Assembly (NCBI RefSeq): GCF_014656075.1
Contig: NZ_BNBS01000033.1
Location: 1-64,000, forward strand
From: Streptomyces hydrogenans
GTDB lineage: Bacteria; Actinomycetota; Actinomycetes; Streptomycetales; Streptomycetaceae
Direction: 5' to 3'
DNA: 64,000 nt
Part shown: positions 23,092 through 31,900 of the stretch, in pieces
Numbering within the stretch: position 1 is the stretch's first letter
Layout: every line of letters starts with the position of its first letter
Program-made: the position numbers and the translations under genes
Notes under the pieces: generated by a model
Database searches by the model: none
What the model was told of the DNA's origin: nothing
What the model saw: the letters and a program-made list of their open reading frames with translations, nothing else

Positions 23092-24257
23092 AGCACCTCC
23101 AGGCGGTGCACCCACTTGGTCTGGAGGACGCCGGGGCGGTTCGGGACGATGATCCGGGCCGGGAACCCGTGGTCGAGGGAGAGGACCTGTCCGTTCAGGG
23201 TGAGGGCGAGCAGGCTGAGCGGGTCGCCGGCGTAGTCGGCGCCCATCTCCGTCACCCGGTAGGCACCGGCCGTCTCCATCGAGACCACCCGCACGCCGTC
23301 GCGGCCCGGCCGCCCGCCCGCCCGCTCCACCAGCTCGCGTACCGGTACGCCTTCCCAGTGGGCGTCGACGCTCCAGCCCTCCACGCAGGCGATGGGCAGC
23401 CGGGCCGCGGCCCGGGGCATCGCGCGCAGGGCGGCGAGCGTGAGCGTGTACGGGCGCGGCCCGGTGACCTCCAGCCGCCACGCCGCGAGGCCGCTCGCCG
23501 AGACGCCGGCGGCGGCCGCGGTCCGGTTCACCGGAAGCCCCTGCGGGCCGTGGTCCGGGTGGCGGGGGGCCAGCAGGTCCAGCGCCTTCAGCGGGGTGAA
23601 GGCCTGCCCCACCGTCGTCACGGTGACCGCCGCGACGGCCGCTCCCGTACCGAGCAGCAGGGAGCGGCGGTCGCGGACGTCCTCGGCGGGAAGGGCGAGC
23701 GTCCCTTCCGAACGCCTCCCCCAATGGGCGCGGATCTCCGGTGCCTTGACCGCGAGGTGGAGCAGGATCGAGCCGGTCGCGATCCAGGCGACGGCGAAGT
23801 GCACGGGCACGAAGGAGAAGGGCCAGGGGTACCACTCGACGATGTTGAGCAGGCCGGTCAGCACCTGGAACAGCGCGGCGGCGACGAGCACCGCGACGGA
23901 CAGGCGCTCCAGCGCGTGCCGCCAGGACCGCACCGGCGGCCACACGAACAGGCGGGGGTAGACCGTCCACAGCTTCACCAGCAGCAGCACGATCGCGGCC
24001 AGCCCCGTGGCGACGTGCAGCCCCTGCGTGAGCCGGTACCCCCACACCGGCCGGGACGGCAGCCGGCCGGCCGCCCAGTCCGGCGGGTGCTGGAGGTAGT
24101 GGCTCACCAGGCCGGTGACGAAGCAGACCGCGAAGGCGGCGCCGAGCCAGCGCCCGACGGCGGTCGCCGTCCGCGCGTCGTGGAGGCGACCGGCGAAGGA
24201 GGGCGGGCGGAACGCGGACGGTGGGGTCGGGCGCGGTCGGAGGGTCATGACGTCCAT
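23088..24257 (-). CDS. Membrane-anchored molybdopterin-dependent oxidoreductase
   Basis: A 389-aa fusion-type protein. The N-terminal half (about residues 30-180) holds four membrane helices with spaced histidines ('VSHYLQH', 'GLHVATG', 'PVHFAVAW', 'LLHLAVK'), as in cytochrome b561-like anchors. The C-terminal half (about 225-389) is a sulfite-oxidase-type molybdopterin domain with the Mo-ligand Cys in 'LPIACVEGWSVDAHWEGVPV' and the family end 'RPGVLQTKWVHRLEVL'. It probably passes electrons between a periplasmic substrate and the membrane pool. The family is sometimes linked to methionine sulfoxide repair, but the substrate here is unknown. Motif copy C lies 31-44 bp upstream. An ATG three codons downstream is an alternative start. 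Confidence 0.85.
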   Translation of the reverse strand: MDVMTLRPRPTPPSAFRPPSFAGRLHDARTATAVGRWLGAAFAVCFVTGLVSHYLQHPPDWAAGRLPSRPVWGYRLTQGLHVATGLAAIVLLLVKLWTVYPRLFVWPPVRSWRHALERLSVAVLVAAALFQVLTGLLNIVEWYPWPFSFVPVHFAVAWIATGSILLHLAVKAPEIRAHWGRRSEGTLALPAEDVRDRRSLLLGTGAAVAAVTVTTVGQAFTPLKALDLLAPRHPDHGPQGLPVNRTAAAAGVSASGLAAWRLEVTGPRPYTLTLAALRAMPRAAARLPIACVEGWSVDAHWEGVPVRELVERAGGRPGRDGVRVVSMETAGAYRVTEMGADYAGDPLSLLALTLNGQVLSLDHGFPARIIVPNRPGVLQTKWVHRLEVL

Positions 24258-24287
24258 GACACCGCCGGGGACCGCCGGTCGGGGGCT

Positions 24288-24301
24288 CCGACACCTTACG
24301 G
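24288..24301 (+). promoter_or_regulatory. Shared locus motif, copy C (Mo-oxidoreductase/GT-C divergent region)
   Basis: CCGACACCTTACGG, the least perfect of the four copies, keeps the CCTTACGG half exactly. It sits between the divergent oxidoreductase and GT-C genes and could serve both. Confidence 0.45.
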
Positions 24302-24349
24302 AACCCGAACGCCTCGACGCGGCACCGCCCGTGCGGTCCTACGCCCTGC

Positions 24350-24355
24350 CAGGCT
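24350..24355 (+). promoter_or_regulatory. -10 box of a probable leaderless GT-C promoter
   Basis: CAGGCT lies 6 bases before the ATG, in the same TGCCAGGCTG context found before the response-regulator gene. There is no ribosome site. Confidence 0.4.
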
Positions 24356-24361
24356 GCGCCC

Positions 24362-25747
24362 ATGCCTGGTGTCCGTCCGCTCGTCTCCACCGCCCTGTCG
24401 GTCGCGGTCCTGGCCGCCGCCTCGGCGACCCTGCTCGCCGGGGACGCGGTGGGCGGCGACTTCCTGCTCGGCTACGCGGGCTGCTGGGCCCTGTTCGGGG
24501 CCGCCGTGGTCGCCCTGCGCCGGACCCCCGACCGGGCGGTGGTGCCGCTGGTGCTCGCCGGGGCGGTCGTGCTGGCCGCCACCGGGCTCGTGGCCGCGCC
24601 GCGCACGAGCACGGACTCGTACCGGTACGCGTGGGACGGCCGCGTGCAGGCGGCGGGCGTCTCCCCGTACGACCACGCCCCCGCCGACCCGGCGCTCGTC
24701 GCCCTGCGCGACGGATGGCTCTTCCCCGACCCCGGGGCCTGCGCGGACGCACCGGACCTGGCGCCCCTCCCCGACGGCGGCTGCACCCGGATCAACCGGC
24801 CGACCGCGCACACCCTCTACCCGCCCGTGGCCGAGGCGTGGTTCCTCCTGGTGCACGGGCTCGCCCCGGCGGACAGCCGTCACCGGGCGCACCAGACCGG
24901 AGCGGGTGTCCTCTCCCTCGCGGTGACCGGCCTGTTGCTGACCGTCCTGCGTCGGCGCGGGGCCCAGCGCCGGGCCGCCCTGTGGGCCTGGTGTCCCGCC
25001 GTCCCCGTCGAGGCCGTCAACAACGCCCATGTCGACGTCCTCGCCGTGCTGTTCTCGGTCGCCGCCCTCGCCGTCGTGGCCCGCCGCCGTGTCGTCGGCG
25101 GCGTCCTGCTCGGGCTGGGGATCGCCGCGAAGCTGCTGCCCGCCCTGCTGGTCCCGGGCGTCCTCTCCGGGGCGCGCCGTCCCCGCACGGTCCTCGCCGT
25201 CATGGTCCCGGCCGTGGCCGTCGTCGGCACGGTCTACCTGCCCCACGTCCTGCTGTCCGAGGGCTCGGTCCTCGGCTACCTCGCCGGGTACGCCGAGGAG
25301 GAGGGGTACGAGGACCCCGGTGCGGGCGGGCGCTACGCCCTGCTGCGGCTCGTCCTGCCCGACGCCTGGGCGGCGGCCGCCGTCCCTCTCGTCATGGCCG
25401 GCGTCGCCCTCGCCGTGTGGTGGCGCGGCGACCCCGAACGCCCCTGGCGGGGCGCCCTCCTCACGACCGGAGCCGCCTTCCTGCTCCTCACCCCCGGCTA
25501 CTCCTGGTACGCGCTCCTGCTCGTCGCCCTGGTGGCCCTGGACGGCCGGGCGGAGTGGCTGGCCGTCGCCCTGGCGGGCGCGGTCGCCTACCTCGCGGGG
25601 CCCACGCTGGGGCAGGGGGCGACGACGGAGGCGTACGCGGCGGCCGCCGGGGTGGTGACGGCGGCCGCGGGCGTGCGGCGATGGCGTCGCGGAACCCCGC
25701 GGGGCCCGGCGGCGGCGAGGACGGCACGCGCGCTGTCGTCCCGCTGA
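24362..25747 (+). CDS. GT-C fold polyprenyl-phosphate-dependent glycosyltransferase (GT87-like)
   Basis: A 461-aa membrane protein with about ten hydrophobic segments. Between helices 3 and 4 there is a large extracytoplasmic loop (about residues 78-150) that begins 'TDSYRYAWDGRVQAAGVSPY', the Asp-rich motif typical of GT-C mannosyl/arabinosyl-type transferases, and contains two or more Cys. Later stretches 'NNAHVDVLAVLFSVAALAV' and 'LGLGIAAKLLPALLVPGVL' are also family-like. It would use the polyprenyl-phosphate sugar made by the GT2 enzyme and act on the outer face of the membrane. The transcript is probably leaderless and is divergent from the molybdopterin oxidoreductase. Confidence 0.8.
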   Translation: MPGVRPLVSTALSVAVLAAASATLLAGDAVGGDFLLGYAGCWALFGAAVVALRRTPDRAVVPLVLAGAVVLAATGLVAAPRTSTDSYRYAWDGRVQAAGVSPYDHAPADPALVALRDGWLFPDPGACADAPDLAPLPDGGCTRINRPTAHTLYPPVAEAWFLLVHGLAPADSRHRAHQTGAGVLSLAVTGLLLTVLRRRGAQRRAALWAWCPAVPVEAVNNAHVDVLAVLFSVAALAVVARRRVVGGVLLGLGIAAKLLPALLVPGVLSGARRPRTVLAVMVPAVAVVGTVYLPHVLLSEGSVLGYLAGYAEEEGYEDPGAGGRYALLRLVLPDAWAAAAVPLVMAGVALAVWWRGDPERPWRGALLTTGAAFLLLTPGYSWYALLLVALVALDGRAEWLAVALAGAVAYLAGPTLGQGATTEAYAAAAGVVTAAAGVRRWRRGTPRGPAAARTARALSSR

Positions 25748-25784
25748 GCGTCGTCGCTCCTGCCCGGGCGGCGAGGCCGCCGGA

Positions 25785-26360
25785 TCAGACGGGGGCGAGC
25801 GGGGCCGCGCCGAAGGAGACGTCGAAGCGGTCGCACCAGATGCTGACGCTCGGGTAATCCGACCAGTCGACGTCGGTGGGCAGCGCGTAGTTCTGGTCGC
25901 CCCTGTTGCCCTTGAGCGGGGCGAGGTCGAGGTGCCGGCCGTCGTCGAAGACGTACCAGCCCGCCCTGCCCTCCTTCACCGGCGCTTCGCTCAACAGCAC
26001 GTGCAGGTCGGGGCCGTTGCTGGTGTCGAGCCCCTCCAGGCGCAGGGTGTGGGTGCCGTCCGGGAGCCGGACGATCCGCGCCGTGCCGGTGGTGGTGTGC
26101 TCGTGGCTGAGGAACACCCCCCGCGCCACGGTGACCGGGCCCGCCGGTGCCGGGGAGGACGAGGCCGGCGGGAGCGAGGCCGCGCCGGTGGCCCGGGGGG
26201 CTTCCCGCGGGTCGCCCGACGGCCCGGCCGACGGCAGGGCTTCGTGCACCGTCTCGTCCACCCACAGCGCCCAGGGCTTGAACCACACGAGTACCGCGGC
26301 CATGACCACCGCCGCGACGGCACCCCCTGCCCACCAGGCCCTGCGCCTCCGACGTTCCAC
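25785..26360 (-). CDS. DM13 domain membrane-anchored protein
   Basis: A 191-aa protein with a basic N-terminus, a single signal-anchor helix (about residues 11-28), a Pro/Ala/Ser linker and a DM13 domain (about 85-190): 'HTTTGTARIVRLPDGTHTLRLEG' then 'NGPDLHVLLSEAP' and 'VSIWCDRFDVSFGAAPL'. The conserved Cys is present. DM13 domains were proposed to take part in extracytoplasmic redox or hydroxylation chains, which fits the membrane molybdo-oxidoreductase of the same locus. The GTG start has GGGGAG upstream. Motif copy D lies about 90 bp upstream, so the gene belongs to the same predicted regulon. Confidence 0.85.
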   Translation of the reverse strand: MERRRRRAWWAGGAVAAVVMAAVLVWFKPWALWVDETVHEALPSAGPSGDPREAPRATGAASLPPASSSPAPAGPVTVARGVFLSHEHTTTGTARIVRLPDGTHTLRLEGLDTSNGPDLHVLLSEAPVKEGRAGWYVFDDGRHLDLAPLKGNRGDQNYALPTDVDWSDYPSVSIWCDRFDVSFGAAPLAPV

Positions 26361-26448
26361 GCCACTCCCCTTCCGCCGGCCGGCACCGCCGGCTCCCTCT
26401 CGCCCCATCCAACGCGGCGGACCGGCCGCCCGGAAGCGACCGCCGGAT

Positions 26449-26464
26449 GACGGAATCCTTACGG
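26449..26464 (+). promoter_or_regulatory. Shared locus motif, copy D (DM13 gene)
   Basis: GACGGAATCCTTACGG is the best match to copy A. It is 89 bp upstream of the DM13 start, and a TTGGAT box (minus strand) lies between them. Confidence 0.55.
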
Positions 26465-26491
26465 ATCCGGTCAGGCCCCGGAGAGCAGCCC

Positions 26492-27349
26492 TCACCCGCG
26501 CGGCGGCCCCGCGGAGCGGAGCCGGTAGGCGGAGGGCGGGCAGCCGACGGCCCGCCGGAAGCGGGTGGAGAAGTAGAGCGGGTCCGCGTAGCCGACCTGG
26601 CGCGCGACCTCGCGGACCGGGAGGTCCGACAGGGTGAGGAGCCGGCAGGCCATGTCCATCCGCCGGTCCTCGACGTGGGCCATGACGCCCGTCCCCAGCC
26701 GGGCGGCGAAGAGGCGGGACAGGCGGGAGGGCGACAGACCGGCGACCCGGGCGAGGGACCGGACCGTGTGCGGCTCCGCGAGGTGCGCGCTCAGGTGCTC
26801 CAGGACGGCGAGCAGGCGGGGGTCGGTCGTGGTGCCGCGGTCGTTCTGGGTGGCGCACCAGAGCAGCGCCTCCTCGACCGCGTTGACCCCGAAGAGCACG
26901 GCGTTCCCCACGGCGCTGGTGCTCAGCGCCACGGCCCGGGTGAAGGCCGCGGCCACGCGTTCGGCCAGGGGTCCCGTCAGCGCGATCCGCCCCACCCCGG
27001 TGCCGGCCCGGGGGAGGTCGAGCAGCCCGAGCCACTCCGGGCGCGGCAGGACGTGCGCCCAGAGCACCGTCCACCCCTCGGCGGCCGGATCGGTGCCGTA
27101 GTCGTGCGGCGTGCCGGGCGCCAGGGCGAGGACGGAGCCCTCGTCCGCGCGCACGTCACCGTGCTCGGCCGTCCGGACGCGGCCACGGCCCGCGCAGGTG
27201 TACATGAGGAGCCAGTCCTCCGTGCCGCCGGTGCGGACGGTCCGGTAGCCGGGGCGCGCGGCCAGTCTTCCCGCCACGATGCGCCGGTCCGTGGTGGCGA
27301 CCCGCTCGGCCCGCGGGCGGCCCCGCTCCACGACGCCTCCATCTCCCAT
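26492..27349 (-). CDS. AraC family transcriptional regulator
   Basis: A 285-aa regulator. The N-terminal cupin-like sensor domain contains 'WLLMYTCAGRGRVRT' and 'LALAPGTPHDYGTD'. The C-terminal double helix-turn-helix (about residues 180-280) has 'HTVRSLARVAGLSPSRLSRLFAARLG' and the family signature 'VREVARQVGYADPLYFSTRFRRAVGCPPSAYR'. The ATG at 27349 is preferred, with a GGGGA site upstream; an ATG 7 codons earlier is possible. It is divergent from a phytanoyl-CoA dioxygenase-family gene across only 56 bp, so it probably controls that gene. Confidence 0.9.
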   Translation of the reverse strand: MGDGGVVERGRPRAERVATTDRRIVAGRLAARPGYRTVRTGGTEDWLLMYTCAGRGRVRTAEHGDVRADEGSVLALAPGTPHDYGTDPAAEGWTVLWAHVLPRPEWLGLLDLPRAGTGVGRIALTGPLAERVAAAFTRAVALSTSAVGNAVLFGVNAVEEALLWCATQNDRGTTTDPRLLAVLEHLSAHLAEPHTVRSLARVAGLSPSRLSRLFAARLGTGVMAHVEDRRMDMACRLLTLSDLPVREVARQVGYADPLYFSTRFRRAVGCPPSAYRLRSAGPPRG

Positions 27350-27405
27350 GCGAAGTCCCCGAAGTCCCATTCCCGGACGGGACGCCCGGGACCACGCTGG
27401 TCAGC

Positions 27406-28218
27406 ATGACACTCAGCATCCCTCCCGCGTCGGAGCGGGCGCGCCGCTACGCGACCGACGGCGTCCTGCAGGTCCGCGGGCTGCTCCGCCCCTCCGAGGT
27501 CGACGCGATCCGCACGGCCTTCATGGAACAGGTGGAGCGCGACCGCACGGCCCTGGGCGCGGACGACGGCCTGCCGGACGACGACGTCCTCGCGCGTTTC
27601 CCCCGCCTCATGCAGCCCCACCGCCGGCCGGAGCTCGTGGTGGGGGCCCTCGCGCGCCGGCTGATGACCGACGACCGTGTCCTCGACATCGTCACGGCGC
27701 TCATCGGACCCGCGTACGGCGCGCAGTCGATGTTCTACTTCAAGCCCCCTTCGGCCCGCGGCCAGGCGTTCCACCAGGACAACTACTTCCTGCGCGCCCA
27801 CCCCGAGACCTGCCTGGCGGCGTGGATCGCGATCGACGACTGCGACGCCGGGAACGGCGCGCTGGCGGTCGTACCGGGTTCCCACACGAGGGAGGTGGAA
27901 TGTCCCGGGACGGCCGACGCCGAGGAGTCCTTCACCCGGGGCCTCGTCCGCCCGCCGGAGGGGACGGAGCCGGTGCGGACGGTGATGCGGGCGGGGGACG
28001 TCCTGTTCTTCCACGGCAGTACGGTGCACGGCTCGCCGCCGAACACGTCGAGGACCCGCTTCCGCAGGTCCCTGATCTTCCACTACGTCCCGCGTTCCTC
28101 CGTGGAGGTCTCCCGCTGGTACCTCCCGCTGGTCGCCCCGGACGGCTCCGACGTCACGATCGCGGAGGCGACCGGGGGCGGCCCGTGCGGCGACGGATGG
28201 GAGGGCGAGGCGCACTGA
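27406..28218 (+). CDS. Phytanoyl-CoA dioxygenase (PhyH) family protein
   Basis: A 270-aa Fe(II)/2-oxoglutarate-dependent oxygenase. The iron ligands appear as HxD at His123/Asp125 in 'GQAFHQDNYFLRAHPETCLAAWIAIDD', and a distal His at 208 (or 203) in 'FFHGSTVHGSPPNTSRTRFRRS', where the following Arg would bind 2-oxoglutarate. PhyH proteins hydroxylate small molecules such as ectoine or natural products; the substrate here is unknown. There is no ribosome site before the ATG, and 'CTGGTCAGC' just upstream may belong to a leaderless promoter. A bidirectional terminator follows. Confidence 0.88.
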   Translation: MTLSIPPASERARRYATDGVLQVRGLLRPSEVDAIRTAFMEQVERDRTALGADDGLPDDDVLARFPRLMQPHRRPELVVGALARRLMTDDRVLDIVTALIGPAYGAQSMFYFKPPSARGQAFHQDNYFLRAHPETCLAAWIAIDDCDAGNGALAVVPGSHTREVECPGTADAEESFTRGLVRPPEGTEPVRTVMRAGDVLFFHGSTVHGSPPNTSRTRFRRSLIFHYVPRSSVEVSRWYLPLVAPDGSDVTIAEATGGGPCGDGWEGEAH

Positions 28219-28273
28219 CCCTCACCGGACCGGCGGAGCACGGCGGTGTCCTGGGGGCGCCCCGGTGTTCCTC

Positions 28274-28423
28274 ATGAGTCTCGACGTCGCCACGGGCAAG
28301 CCCCGGTGGCGCCGGGAGAGCGAACGGCTGGGACGCAGGACCGCTCTGATCAGCGGTGGCCACGTGCTGGTCCCGTGCCCGCGCTACGCGGCCGTCGCCC
28401 TTCCCGCCGGCTCCCGCCGGTGA
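28274..28423 (+). pseudogene. Fragment resembling a PQQ-like beta-propeller repeat
   Basis: A 49-codon frame reads 'MSLDVATGKPRWRRE' followed by 'TALISGGHVLVPCPRYAAVAL'. The first part matches the usual ALDAATGKxxWR blade of PQQ-like propellers and the second the next strand. It is too short to be a domain and has no ribosome site, so it is best read as a gene remnant. Confidence 0.35.
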
Positions 28424-28461
28424 CCCCGCCGCCCCGCCGCCCCGGTGGGGCGGCGGGGTCA
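28421..28461. terminator. Bidirectional terminator
   Basis: A perfect 15-bp stem (TGACCCCGCCGCCCC and complement) with an 11-nt loop, 4 bp beyond the stop of the minus-strand immunity gene. It also serves rightward transcription from the PhyH side. Confidence 0.75.
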
Positions 28462-28464
28462 GCG

Positions 28465-28944
28465 TCAGGCGGGGACGGCCTCCAGGGCCACCACGACCAT
28501 GACCGGGAGGTCGGTGTCGGGCTGGACCACGCCGGCGGTCAGGGTCCGGTCGTCGAGGGTCCACTTCTTGAGGGCGATGAACTCGTCCTTGTCCTCCGCG
28601 GTCTGTTCGGCCTCCGTGAGGTGGCCGGCGAGCGGGGACCCCTCGATCTCGGGGAGGAAGCCGTCGAGGGCCCGTTCCGCCTCCTCGTAGACGGCCTCCA
28701 CGTCGTCGAAGTAACCCGACTCGTCGACGTCACGGATCCAGACGGCGAACGAGACGGTGACCGTCCCGCTGCTGAACGTCTGGATCCAGGCCCCGACGCC
28801 GTCCTTGTCCCAGGAGGTCTCCACGCCGTCGCGGGGCTTGCCCCCGGGCGTCCACTCCCGGGCCGAGAACCGCGCCGCCGCGCCTTCGGCGGTCAGCGGG
28901 GCGAGGGCCCTCAGCTCTTCCAGCATCGCGATCACTGCAGCCAT
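28465..28944 (-). CDS. Probable immunity protein of the RHS toxin
   Basis: A 159-aa acidic, soluble protein that I do not recognise as a named family. Visible segments are 'MLEELRALAPLTAEGAAARF', 'DGVGAWIQTFSSGTVTVSFAVWI' and 'FDDVEAVYEEAERALDGFLPEI'. Its ATG lies inside the 3' end of the RHS toxin gene (13-bp overlap), the classical place for the cognate immunity gene, and the acidic composition suits neutralising a nucleic-acid-acting toxin tip. It is the last gene of the four-gene operon and is followed by a strong terminator. The role is inferred from context only. Confidence 0.7.
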   Translation of the reverse strand: MAAVIAMLEELRALAPLTAEGAAARFSAREWTPGGKPRDGVETSWDKDGVGAWIQTFSSGTVTVSFAVWIRDVDESGYFDDVEAVYEEAERALDGFLPEIEGSPLAGHLTEAEQTAEDKDEFIALKKWTLDDRTLTAGVVQPDTDLPVMVVVALEAVPA

Positions 28945-31900
28945 GAACTCATTCCACTCATGCCGTTGCCGGGCACGTGATACGCCCTCAGCTTCCCGCT
29001 GGCGTACGCCTCCGGGAACGCCTTGGACAGCACCTCGTTGACGTGCGCGGCGCCCCATTCATTGGACACCATATAGCGGACGCCCTTGCCCCCGAGATCC
29101 TCGTTGAGGGCGAGCAGTTTGTCGGCCTGGGTGGTGATCCGGCTCTCGTCGTAGTACTTGAAGTCGGGGTTGTACGGGGACTTCTCCCATTCGGAGACCC
29201 GGTCGCCGCCGGTGAACTTCGCCTCCGTGATCCAGCCGTCGCGCGGGCCGCCGTCGACGTGGACCTCCCGGCCGTCGGGCAGGATCCACTGCTGCTCGTA
29301 GCTCTGGTCGGTGACGAGCCGCTGGTAGCGGAACGACGGGCGCTCCATCATCTTCTCGGTGAGCCAGCCCAGGCCCTTGAACTGCGAGTACGGCGAGAGG
29401 CCGAGGGGGTCGCAGATCGTGTACGGGTTGTGGACGTAGGCGACCGGGTTCGGCGCGGGGCCGAGGCCGAGGGGGTCCGGGGAAGTGTAGCGGCCGGTCT
29501 CGGGGTCGTAGTGGCGGAAGAGGTTGTAGTGGAGGCCGGTCTCCGGGTCGAAGTACTGGCCGGGGAAGCGTAGCGGGGTGTAGGCCGTGCCGGAGCGGGC
29601 CCAGGCGGTGGTGCCCCACAGGGTGCTCCTGGCGTGCCAGGCGATCGCGCCCGACTCGTCGACCAGCTCGGTGGGGGTCCCCACGAGGTCGGTCGCGATG
29701 GCGAAGAACCGGCGGTCGATCTCCTCCTGGCGGCTGTCCGGGGTGAGGAGGCGTTCCGTCTGGGACAGGGGCACCAGGCCCCGGTGGTCCCAGGTGAGGG
29801 CGACGACGTGGGCGAGACCCGGGGTGTGCACCGTCTGCTCGCACAGGGTGGTGCCGTCCCAGGAGAAGCGGACCTCCTCCGCGACCTCGCCGTCGGCGGT
29901 GAGGCGCTGCTTCGCGGTGCGGCGGCCGAGGGGGTCGTAGCGGTAGCGCCAGCGGGTGCCGTCGGGGGTGACGACGGAGGCGAGGCGGTCCTCGGCGTCC
30001 CACGCGTAGTGCCAGGTGTCGGGCTTGCGCGACAGGCGGGTCCGTCGGCGGAGGGTCACGCGGCCGAGGGCGTCGTACTCGAAGCGGACGCCGCCGGCCC
30101 GGGTGAGGGAGGTGCCGGTGTAGGAGCGGGGGCCGGTGGCGTCCTGGCCGGGGTGGGACTCCGGCCAGGAGGCCGCCGTCTGGTTGCCGGCCTCGTCGTA
30201 CGCGTACCGCTCGGTCCATCCCTCGGCGTGGACCGCGCCGACCCGGCCGGACGCGTCCAGGTCGAAGGTGCGGGAGCCCGACAGGCCGTCGGTCACGGAG
30301 GTGAGGTAGCCGTCGGCGCGGTGGGTGTAACGGCGGTGGTTGAGGGAGCGGTCGCCGACGGCCAGGTGCTGGGCGCACATCCGGCCGGCCTCGTCCCAGG
30401 CCGAGGAGAGGGTGAGGGAGCCGCCGAAGGCGCGCTCGATCTCCCGGCCGGCCGCGTCGTGGGCGAAGGTGACCTCGCGGCCGCCGCTGGTCATCCGGCC
30501 GACGCGGCCGGCGGCGTCGTAGCCGTACTCGGTGACCGCGCCGGTCGGGGTGGTGCGGCGGGCCCGGCGGCCCAGGGTGTCGTAGGCGTAGTTCATGGCG
30601 CGGCCGTCGACGAGTTCGGTCTTGACGCGGCCCCGCCGGTCGTAGGCGTAGACGATCTCGCTGTCCGGTCCGGTGACGTTCAGGAGCCGGTCGGCCCGGT
30701 CGTACGCGTAGGTGGTGACCCTGCCGGCCACCTCCTTGCGGACCGTCCGGCCGAGCTGGTCGTAGGTGTAGGACACGGTCCGGCCGAGGGCGTCGGTCCG
30801 GGACGTGCGCTGCCCGGCGGCGTCGTAGCCGTAGCTGAGCGTGCGGCCGTCGAAGTCGGTCTCGGAGGCCAGCCGTCCGGCGGCGTCGTACGTGTAGGAC
30901 CAGGTGCCCTGCGGGCCGGTGACCCGCGTCAGCCGCAGCTCCGCGTCGTGCTCGAAGGTGTGGCGGGTGCCGTCGGGTCCGGTGCGGGTGGTGAGCAGGT
31001 CGAAGTGGGTGTAGTCGAAGCGGGAGGTGGCGCCGGCCGGGCCGGTGTGGCTGAGGGGGTTGCCCTCGCCGTCGTGGGTCCACGACTCGGTGGCGCCGTC
31101 CGGGCCGGTGCGGCGGACGAGGTTCCCGTCCTCGTCCAGGTCGACCCGGGTGACGTGGCCCACCGGGTCGACGGTGCGCGCGATCCGTCCCAGGGCGTCG
31201 CGTTCCAGGAACGTGGTGCCGCCGGCCGGGTCGGTCACGGCGACGGGCAGCCCCGCCGCGTCGCAGCGGACCGTGGTGGTGGCGCCGAGGGCGTCGGTGA
31301 CGGTGGTCAGTCGGCCCCGGCCGTCGTAGGCGTACCGGGTGGTGGCGCCGGCCGGGTCGGTGACGGCGACGCGGTTGCCGTGCTCGTCGAACTCCTGGAG
31401 CCAGCGGGCGCCGTCCGGGCCCCGGAACTCCGTGGACGCGCCCGACGCGTCGCGCACGGTGCGCAGTTCGCTCCCGTCGGGGCGGGTGACGGTGAGGAGG
31501 CGGCCCTCCTCGTCGTGGGTGAAGGAGGTGGTGCGGCCCAGCGGATCGGTGCGGCTCAGGGTGTTGCCGCGGGCGTCGTGGGCGAAGCGGGTGGTGTGGC
31601 CGAGCGGATCGGTGGTGGCCACCACCCGGGAGTGGCGGTCGATCCGGTGCCGGGTCGTGTGCCCGGCGGCCGTGGTGAGGGCGGTGGTGCGCAGACCGGT
31701 GTCCGGGTCCGGCTCCGTGTACGTGAGGGTGATCTGGACGTGGCCGGCCTGGCCGCCCTCGGCGACGACGCGGTCGCGGTCGTCGTAGACGTAGTCGTAG
31801 CGGCTGCCGTTGGAGTCGATCCAGGCGATGACGCGGCGGCGGTCGTCGTAGACGAAGGTGGTGGTGGCTCCGGAGGGCCTGGTGACGGTGGTGAGGTCGC

